This document shows positions 1-5,025 of a stretch of DNA of 7,325 bases, one piece after another. The stretch is from Candidatus Cloacimonadota bacterium (GTDB taxonomy: Bacteria; Cloacimonadota; Cloacimonadia; Cloacimonadales; Cloacimonadaceae), in the NCBI GenBank assembly GCA_023230025.1, contig JALNYD010000132.1, positions 1 to 7,325 of the forward strand, written 5' to 3'. Made by a program: the position numbers and the translations under genes. Within the stretch, counting starts at the first letter, position 1. Every line of letters starts with the position of its first letter. The notes below the pieces were generated by a model. That model searched no databases. It saw only the letters and a list, made by a program, of their open reading frames with translations, and was not told where the DNA came from.

Positions 1-224
1 GGCGTCCTGCCCATGTGTTCAAACCTGGCTACCACGGGTTGCTTCACGCCCATCTTTTGGGCCAGTGCTTCCTGAGTCATCCTCAGTTTAACTCTTTTCA
101 CAGAGAGATCAGCTACGATATCGATCAGGTCCTGTTTCCACTTAGGAATCGAGGAGAAATCTATGTCCAGTTCTTTCGCTGACTCATTATGTTTGCGCAG
201 CTTTACCTTTTTTGAATTTGCCAT
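1..224 (-). CDS. XRE-family helix-turn-helix antitoxin (HigA-like), C-terminus cut by window edge
   Basis: Too short here to stand out as a long open frame, but clear on translation: 74 codons from the ATG at 224 run open to the window edge. Residues 49-70 (MTQEALAQKMGVKQPVVARF and following) are a textbook XRE helix-turn-helix, 'LTQeeLAxklGvxqpxVsrxE', and the next residues begin the usual 'GRTP' turn. The N-terminal 48 residues are charged and helical (for example WKQDLIDIVADLSVKRVKLR, 29-48). It would neutralise the upstream toxin by direct binding and repress the module, probably at the 610-627 palindrome. Its first 38 nt overlap the toxin gene in another frame. About 20-40 more residues are expected outside the window. 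HigA-like family membership is inferred from the helix-turn-helix plus gene order. Confidence 0.85.
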   Translation of the reverse strand, partial: MANSKKVKLRKHNESAKELDIDFSSIPKWKQDLIDIVADLSVKRVKLRMTQEALAQKMGVKQPVVARFEHMGRT

Positions 225-597
225 CTCTCCTCCCTTTTTTTCGCTTCTTACGGCTCTTATTTTTGGCTTCCTTGGGCTCGTTATCCTTGTCAACAACATC
301 AGTGATCCATATAGTGTAACAATCTCCACCTAATGTAAAGAAGACTCTTAAAACTCCTTTCTCACTGTGTGGTGGTATGCGAAATTCGAACCTTTCTTCT
401 TTACCAATACGCTTTATTCGCTTACTCTGATCACTCTTGGCAAGCTCTTCCTTCATGTAAACCTCGAAGTCTTCCCAATTCATACTTTTCACCTTTCTAT
501 ACTCAAAGCGTAGCTGCCTATAAAGATCTGGATGAGTCTTCTGATACTCTATCTCTTCAAGCCGAACTTCTTCTGATGAGTATCTGATCTTCATCAT
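187..597 (-). CDS. HigB/RelE-like toxin (divergent) of a type II toxin-antitoxin module
   Basis: 136 residues from the ATG at 597. HigB/RelE toxins are small ribosome-dependent mRNA interferases, kept inactive by their antitoxin. Fold evidence: an N-terminal helical part (residues 1-60), then the beta core RFEFRIPPHSEKG (69-81), LRVFFTL (83-89) and YTIWITDVVDKDNEPKEA (94-111), matching the HigB (Gp49-like) pattern 'xELRxPxxxGxxRxxFxxxxxxIxLLhgFxKKxxKTPxxEi'. A strongly basic tail (about 109-133) follows. An in-frame TTG at 618 would give 143 residues but lies inside the palindromic operator and upstream of the predicted transcription start; ATG 597 or 594 is preferred. The antitoxin gene follows with a 38-nt overlap, in the toxin-first order typical of higBA. 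The long N-terminal helical part and the Lys/Arg tail are unusual, so the family assignment is moderate while the toxin-antitoxin context is strong. Confidence 0.68.
   Translation of the reverse strand: MMKIRYSSEEVRLEEIEYQKTHPDLYRQLRFEYRKVKSMNWEDFEVYMKEELAKSDQSKRIKRIGKEERFEFRIPPHSEKGVLRVFFTLGGDCYTIWITDVVDKDNEPKEAKNKSRKKRKKGRRDGKFKKGKAAQT
227..234 (-). promoter_or_regulatory. Ribosome binding site of the antitoxin gene, inside the toxin coding sequence
   Basis: GGGAGGAG on the minus strand ends 2 nt before the ATG at 224 (GGGAGG gives 4 nt spacing). It is purine-rich and strong although close, and lies within the toxin frame. Strong re-initiation here would favour excess antitoxin, as expected of such modules. 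Confidence 0.75.
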
Positions 598-605
598 ACA
601 AAGAC

Positions 606-634
606 AAGATATAGCCAACTGGCTATAAAGTCAA
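606..634 (-). promoter_or_regulatory. Candidate sigma70-type promoter of the toxin-antitoxin module
   Basis: Minus strand: TTGACT (634-629; 5 of 6 match to the -35 consensus), 17-bp spacer, TATCTT (611-606; 4 of 6 match to the -10 consensus). Transcription would start near 599-600, only 2-6 nt before the ATG codons at 597 and 594, which would give a leaderless or nearly leaderless toxin mRNA. Consistent with this, no Shine-Dalgarno is seen before either ATG. Confidence 0.55.
610..627. promoter_or_regulatory. Palindromic operator candidate for the XRE antitoxin
   Basis: Perfect inverted repeat with 8-bp arms, TATAGCCA (610-617) and TGGCTATA (620-627), separated by 2 bp. It lies within the spacer between the candidate -35 and -10 boxes and touches the -10. 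This is where an autorepressing HigA-like antitoxin would block RNA polymerase. The symmetry is seen directly; the binding protein is inferred from the helix-turn-helix antitoxin encoded by the same module. Confidence 0.65.
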
Positions 635-636
635 GC

Positions 637-662
637 TCAAATTTCGCTCTGCGAAAGTTTGA
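637..662. repeat. Imperfect inverted repeat (hairpin) just upstream of the toxin promoter
   Basis: TTTCGC (642-647) and GCGAAA (651-656) form a 6-bp stem with a 3-nt TCT loop. TCAAA (637-641) and TTTGA (658-662) extend it to 11 bp with a single bulged G at 657. It ends 3 bp upstream of the candidate -35 box. It could be a protein site or, in transcripts reading through from the operon, an RNA hairpin; there is no T-run on the minus strand directly after it, so it is not a standard terminator. Confidence 0.5.
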
Positions 663-899
663 AATCGCTAACAGCTTATTATTCATAGTGCTAGCCACCT
701 AAAATTAATCCAGATAGTACCCGCGTATCGTGCATGACTCAAAAACTATCCAAGTGTTTTCTGGTTCCAGTAATGCTCTTCTGCTCATATGCATACGCCA
801 AATCCCCATCCTTCAACAGGAAAGAAACAAGACCCCCATCTTATAGGAATTTGGCTGCGGTTGGACGCTATTAAGCTGGAGAGATTGCATTTAAAATGA
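663..899. other. Intergenic region between the operon end and the toxin-antitoxin promoter
   Basis: I see no convincing gene, RNA gene or rho-independent terminator here; no stable GC-rich stem followed by a T-run is found after the HEPN-like stop. It holds a loose direct repeat about 30 bp apart (CCCCATC at 804-810 and 834-840, each followed by TT and a nearby AGG), a short palindrome CTGGTTCCAG near 759-768, and a plus-strand 46-codon open frame at 734-874 without a ribosome binding site. TAGCCA at 692-697 resembles a half-site of the operator at 610-627. It could be an intergenic repeat or decayed sequence; nothing in it is decisive. Confidence 0.4.
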
Positions 900-1538
900 T
901 TATTCATCATGTATCCCTATTATATCACCAATGACCATAGGCTCGCATTGTAACAGAGTCATTGCGTCTTTGTACAATTTCCATACTTCTTCTAAGTTGA
1001 GTTTGTCTGTCCAAGAAAATGAGGGTTTATCGACTTTGGTAGAATCCTTATCAGAGGTCTTCGCTTTAACACATGGATATCGGAACTTCTGAGATTGTTT
1101 ATCAATGTAAGATAATCCGGGGAAAAATGGGTTGTCTTTTCCTGATATCAATTCTTCTAAGCTTCGTTTCAAAGCATCTGCATCAAAATCTGAGCGATTG
1201 ATACCCTCCTTATCGCAGTGTTCAATAAACTCATTCCTGAGATCTAGGTATTGACCTTTTAATTCTCTAAGTTTATGTGTGTTTTCTTTCGAGGGAGATT
1301 TTTTCAATGTTCGTTGTAGATCATAAATGCATAGCTTAAGTCCTAACTCTATGGAATGGGATACAAGGTACATCAGAGGGTGGACAAGAGTATCAACACA
1401 GTATGATCCATCTCCAACTGACTTGAACAGAATATCAGCCGCACGGACATACTGATCTAAATAGCTTTGCCACGGATAGATCATTCTTCCTGGATGGGCA
1501 GTAATCAAGCGCTTCGAACAAAAAGTACTACCTTGCAT
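900..1538 (-). CDS. HEPN-like protein, possible RNase effector or accessory of the upstream helicase-methylase pair
   Basis: 212 residues, soluble, no signal peptide or membrane segment. Residues 51-75 (HPLMYLVSHSIELGLKLCIY and neighbours) followed by HKLRELK (88-94) form the 'HxxELxLK ... HxL' helical pattern common in HEPN-superfamily proteins. RNEFIEH at 101-107 fits the Rx4-6H signature of catalytic HEPN RNases (R101, H107). A lysine-rich C-terminal part with KFRYP (151-155) follows, then a final helix. The ATG at 1538 is chosen because AGGAG stands 7 nt upstream; the next in-frame ATG (codon 19) has no such site. The gene starts 24 nt after the methylase stop, so it is probably in the same operon. 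HEPN proteins are known partners of restriction and abortive-infection systems, so a role as a toxic effector or a regulator is plausible but inferred. GC is low (33-40% in the two 60-base lines counted by hand), unlike the central methylase gene. The coding call is firm; the HEPN assignment is moderate, and a catalytically dead helical adaptor is the alternative. Confidence 0.6.
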   Translation of the reverse strand: MQGSTFCSKRLITAHPGRMIYPWQSYLDQYVRAADILFKSVGDGSYCVDTLVHPLMYLVSHSIELGLKLCIYDLQRTLKKSPSKENTHKLRELKGQYLDLRNEFIEHCDKEGINRSDFDADALKRSLEELISGKDNPFFPGLSYIDKQSQKFRYPCVKAKTSDKDSTKVDKPSFSWTDKLNLEEVWKLYKDAMTLLQCEPMVIGDIIGIHDE

Positions 1539-1560
1539 AATATGACTCCTTCATACTATA
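1536..1560 (-). promoter_or_regulatory. Hairpin presenting the Shine-Dalgarno of the HEPN-like gene in its loop
   Basis: On the minus strand the arms TATAGTATGA (1560-1551) and TCATATTATG (1545-1536) can pair over 10 positions (8 Watson-Crick, 2 G-U), leaving AGGAG (1550-1546) as the 5-nt loop. The start codon ATG (1538-1536) is the end of the 3' arm. The stem is AU-rich and therefore weak, so it could modulate translation of the HEPN-like gene rather than block it. As DNA, the same inverted repeat could also be a protein site. The ribosome binding site is clear; the regulatory role is inference. Confidence 0.5.
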
Positions 1561-1562
1561 TT

Positions 1563-4500
1563 CTAAACATTGTTAAGTGACAGGTTACCCAACTGCTCAA
1601 TCGTCATCCGGTCAAAATCCTGCGCGGAAAGACCAAAAGAGGCCAACACACTATCCATATCCGGATCAATCAACTTGGCTTCTGAATAATCAAGCTCATA
1701 TAGCTTGTAAACCATGAGATCGATTTGGGATTCGAGTTGTTGGGTATTTTTGCCACTATGTCTACTTTTTAAGATATTCTCAACTAATCTGTGAAAAGAC
1801 ATCTTAGTTTGATGGTTTGGGTTAGCAATTGGCAGCAGTTGCATGTATTGATTTAACCATCTAATTCCCTTGTCTCCAAGTCCAATGGAATAGTATTTCT
1901 TAAAAGTATACTCGATAAATGTCGAGTTAAGTATTGAGACCAAATATTTCAAGTCATTACCCGTTATTAGATAAGCAGTGTTAGAGACAAAAACCGAAGG
2001 TATTTGAGCATAAGTAAAACTGGAACCTTGAGTCAGTTCTTGATACACCACCTTCTCTTTTTCGAATTCTTCATAGTATGTTGCAGCACAGCGTTGTAGC
2101 GCATACCATTCATATCTGATACCAGTTTCAGCTTTGTTACGAGCCGAGAGTTGATCCTTGAACTTAAGCAAATGCTCATAGATAGCCGGGTATTGCACGG
2201 AAAATTCATGCTCTGCTTTCTCTGATGCCCCTGTAATGGACGGATCTCTATGTAGCGGAAAATGCCAGGGAATAAAGAGCAACCACAGGTCCGCAAACTC
2301 AGCTTTATAGCGTTTGATATCGCGTCCTCTGAGGATGGGTTTGATGATCTCAGCCGAGCGGGGATCAGCGGCGATGAGTTCATCTTTTTTGGCCCCGGAG
2401 ATGATGAAGGCTTCGTTGTATCCGGTTTTAATGCCGTAGTTGATGGACACATCCCAATCCTTGAGTGGGGTGCCGATGCGTTCGATCTTGGCTTTGAGCT
2501 TTTGGGCTGCGTCGTCTGCGATGATCCAGCTCTCGGCACTGAAGGCAGGCAGGGGGATTCCATGCTCTGCCACATATTTGGTGATGCTATCGCCCTTATG
2601 AAAGTCCTTTTTGATGCTGCATGCTCTGCCGTCAGGCTTGCCGGGCGCAGAGTTTTGCGTTAGCAGGATATTGGTATCCACTGTGGCAGAATCAAAGACC
2701 TTGAAGCCGCCAAAATCGATCAGGATCCTGGCTTGGGTGGTTTCTGCCAGATACTTACGCAGGGATTTGCCATAATTTGCGCGCATCCATTTGTTTGAGG
2801 TGATATAGCATAAAACACCCCCATGGCTCAGGAGTTGAACCCCTCGCTCATAAAAGAGGCAATACATATCTCCGCTGCGCTCAAAGCTTTGGTATTTACA
2901 GTCCTTGTAGAGATCGGCAAATTTGCGCTTATCGTCCAGGTCTTTAGTCAATTGGATATAAGGCGGATTGCCGATCACGATATCAAAGCCCTCTTTGATG
3001 CCAAACATCCATTTGGGTTCAAACCAGGAGGAGGCTTTGTCGGAGAAGGGATCCCAAGTCAGCAGTTTATAAAGGTAGGAATCTTTGGGGGCTTTAGCTT
3101 TTACCTGCTGCGGGCTTTCATCAAACAAGCTGCTTTGCTGATATGGTGTTTGGATCAGGCTATCCATCAGGTCTTGGTTCAGAGCGGCGAAGTCTTTCTT
3201 GATCAGCTCTTTTTCCTGGGCGCTATGGGCATGGAAAAATCGTTCGCGAATGTCGTCAAAATCCGCCAGAAATTTTTGATTACGGACGATGGTTTCGCCT
3301 TTGTCTCCCAAGGGGATGAGGCTATTTGCGCACACGAACTTAAAAGAGAGATTGGGCAGGGGATGGATGTTTTTGTTCTCCACATCTTCGATCACGCTTT
3401 CATCCACGATCAGCGAGAGGAAAAGCCTCAGCTTGGATATCTCAGTGGCAATGGGCTGGATATCCACGCCGTAAATGGCGTTTTGAATGATACCCATTTT
3501 GTGCTGGTATTGCCAGTTTTCATCCATCATTTTTTCTTCCAGGGCATCACGCACCAGTCTGATGGGAATCTTCTTCAGTTGACTTTTCACCCACTGGGTG
3601 GAATACGGGTCCACTTTTTGGAGGATGAGCAGCATTTTTTGCAGGATGCCGATGGGGAATGCTCCGGATCCACAGGCGGGATCCAGCACCTTGATTTCGT
3701 CCAGAGCTTCCAGCACAGCGAGGTTTTGGGCTTTATCAAATCCGGTTTCTTCAATGTTATAATCCAGCAAGTCACGCAAGGCATCCTCATCAATATCCGT
3801 TTTACTCTTCAGATATTGGATCAGGGCTTCATCCACCATGTATTCCACGATGGCGCGGGGTGTATAGAAGCTGCCAGAAGCTTTGCGGGCGGTCTCTCCG
3901 GTGTCCGGATTCAGCTCTGCCAGGAGGTTCTCAAAGATTCGTCCCAGCATTTCGGGATCCACACTCAGGTCGATATCGATGGAGGTATTTTCATCTATGG
4001 TGAAGTTATATGTTTCAAGGATAGCAAAGAGATCCTTAAACCACTGATCCGGGATCTTGAGATGCCAGGCTGGCTGAGCCGGCTTCTGGGGGCTGGAAGC
4101 GATGTAATAATCCTTATGCAGAGTGGGGTCAAAGAGCCCACCATTGAGAAAGGGAATAGCGTCGTAAAGGGGAGAACGAAAGGCCTGATGCCGATTTTCC
4201 AGAGGCGTATTGAGCACTTCAAAAAATAGCGGCTCCAAGATATTGTGGTAATAGGATTCACAGATAGCCTCGCTGGAAAGCGCCTCAGAAGGGATGATGG
4301 GATTGCCCTTATCCGAAAGCTTTTTCTTCAGAAACCAGCAAAAGACCAAACGCCCGATCAAGCGCACGCCAAATTCCTGCATTGTCTTAGCATCGCTGGT
4401 GTCCGGAAGCTTCAACATAGATTCGTAATCCACATCTTTGCCGCCTTGCTTTAGCTTGCCTCCCACCAAGCGGTAGAACATGCTTTGGATTTCTTGGTAA

Positions 4501-5015
4501 AACACCTTGTTTACCACTTCCACAGAGAATCTATCTTCCAGATCTTCAAAATCCCTAATGCGGCCTTTGTCGAACAAGAAGCTTTCCGGAGTCCGGGTTT
4601 TGGCATTTTCTCCCAGATAGAATGAGAAGCGTTTGGGATTGGAGAATTTGTATTTGACGCTACTGCCTTCGAGCTCCAGCTTGAGCGTGATCAGGGAAAA
4701 GCGGTAGTTACGGGAATTATCTGAGACAAAGAAGAACAGAGCTTTTTCCCGATTTAGCCTTGCCATGAGGCGGAAGGCATCTCGGGAGACCCCGATGCGG
4801 GGGTCATTTTCAGATCCATGCGAGATCTCGATGATCGCCAGATCGTCAAGAGACTTGCAATCTCCGATCCAATATGCTTGGGGCTTGATGTATTTGGATT
4901 TGAAGTCAATATTGATAGCCTGTTTTTTGAGCTTGAAGTCGTTTGGCAAAAATCTTGTCTGCAGAAAGTCTATCCATTCTTCACGTTTATATCCGGAATC
5001 CAAGAGCTGGTTCAT
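1563..5015 (-). CDS. Eco57I-like N6-adenine DNA methyltransferase with TaqI-like target-recognition region
   Basis: Transfers a methyl group from S-adenosylmethionine to adenine N6 in a specific DNA site, marking self DNA; it may also carry a nuclease. 1150 residues, usual for large Eco57I/type IIG or ISP-like enzymes. Layout: residues 1-160, divergent N-terminal domain with hydrophobic strands around LAIIEIS (59-65) and ALFFFV (92-97), the pattern of a degenerate PD-(D/E)XK fold; 170-375, helical linker; 381-386 GSFYTP; motif I DPACGSG at 445-451; YGVDIQP at 515-521; NSLI at 564-567; catalytic motif IV NPPY at 683-686 just after WMFGIKEGFDIVIG; 850-1070, TaqI-like specificity region including KTGYNEAF (863-870) and ILRGRDIKRY (894-903). 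ATG chosen because AGGAG (5025-5021) lies 5 nt upstream; only 8 nt separate it from the helicase stop. The HEPN-like gene follows 24 nt downstream. GC drops sharply at roughly residues 992-1092, suggesting exchange of the specificity segment. Methylase activity is near certain; nuclease activity is inference. Confidence 0.95.
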   Translation of the reverse strand: MNQLLDSGYKREEWIDFLQTRFLPNDFKLKKQAINIDFKSKYIKPQAYWIGDCKSLDDLAIIEISHGSENDPRIGVSRDAFRLMARLNREKALFFFVSDNSRNYRFSLITLKLELEGSSVKYKFSNPKRFSFYLGENAKTRTPESFLFDKGRIRDFEDLEDRFSVEVVNKVFYQEIQSMFYRLVGGKLKQGGKDVDYESMLKLPDTSDAKTMQEFGVRLIGRLVFCWFLKKKLSDKGNPIIPSEALSSEAICESYYHNILEPLFFEVLNTPLENRHQAFRSPLYDAIPFLNGGLFDPTLHKDYYIASSPQKPAQPAWHLKIPDQWFKDLFAILETYNFTIDENTSIDIDLSVDPEMLGRIFENLLAELNPDTGETARKASGSFYTPRAIVEYMVDEALIQYLKSKTDIDEDALRDLLDYNIEETGFDKAQNLAVLEALDEIKVLDPACGSGAFPIGILQKMLLILQKVDPYSTQWVKSQLKKIPIRLVRDALEEKMMDENWQYQHKMGIIQNAIYGVDIQPIATEISKLRLFLSLIVDESVIEDVENKNIHPLPNLSFKFVCANSLIPLGDKGETIVRNQKFLADFDDIRERFFHAHSAQEKELIKKDFAALNQDLMDSLIQTPYQQSSLFDESPQQVKAKAPKDSYLYKLLTWDPFSDKASSWFEPKWMFGIKEGFDIVIGNPPYIQLTKDLDDKRKFADLYKDCKYQSFERSGDMYCLFYERGVQLLSHGGVLCYITSNKWMRANYGKSLRKYLAETTQARILIDFGGFKVFDSATVDTNILLTQNSAPGKPDGRACSIKKDFHKGDSITKYVAEHGIPLPAFSAESWIIADDAAQKLKAKIERIGTPLKDWDVSINYGIKTGYNEAFIISGAKKDELIAADPRSAEIIKPILRGRDIKRYKAEFADLWLLFIPWHFPLHRDPSITGASEKAEHEFSVQYPAIYEHLLKFKDQLSARNKAETGIRYEWYALQRCAATYYEEFEKEKVVYQELTQGSSFTYAQIPSVFVSNTAYLITGNDLKYLVSILNSTFIEYTFKKYYSIGLGDKGIRWLNQYMQLLPIANPNHQTKMSFHRLVENILKSRHSGKNTQQLESQIDLMVYKLYELDYSEAKLIDPDMDSVLASFGLSAQDFDRMTIEQLGNLSLNNV

Positions 5016-5020
5016 GATCT

Positions 5021-5025
5021 CTCCT
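5021..5025 (-). promoter_or_regulatory. Ribosome binding site of the methylase gene, overlapping the helicase stop codon
   Basis: AGGAG on the minus strand, 5 nt before the ATG at 5015. Its first two bases are the last two of the helicase TAG stop (5026-5024). This settles the methylase start and suggests that the two proteins are translationally coupled and made together. Confidence 0.85.

Noticed and set aside
369..587. 72-codon plus-strand frame antisense to the toxin gene
   Set aside because: Antisense to a gene supported by family pattern and module context; no supporting signals.
598..618. TTG at 618 as start of the toxin
   Set aside because: It falls in the operator palindrome and upstream of the predicted transcription start, has no Shine-Dalgarno, and adds only seven residues without obvious fold role.
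765..845. Minus-strand 33-codon protein-like frame (DGGLVSFLLKDGDLAYAYEQ and following) as a gene remnant
   Set aside because: It has no start codon, is preceded immediately by a stop, and I recognise no family; too short to call a pseudogene.
663..899. Rho-independent terminator of the operon
   Set aside because: No stable GC-rich stem with a following T-run was found on the minus strand; the small palindromes present are too weak.
2033..2663. Other frames in the methylase gene (minus 2575-2033, plus 2262-2663)
   Set aside because: Composition of the translations (Ser/Pro/Cys-rich or without motif) and complete overlap with a certain gene mark them as shadows.
2823..4229. 468-codon plus-strand open frame antisense to the methylase
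   Set aside because: It lies wholly inside the methylase gene, whose motifs I and IV are intact; its translation shows no recognisable domain and no ribosome binding site. It is an artefact of codon bias on the opposite strand.
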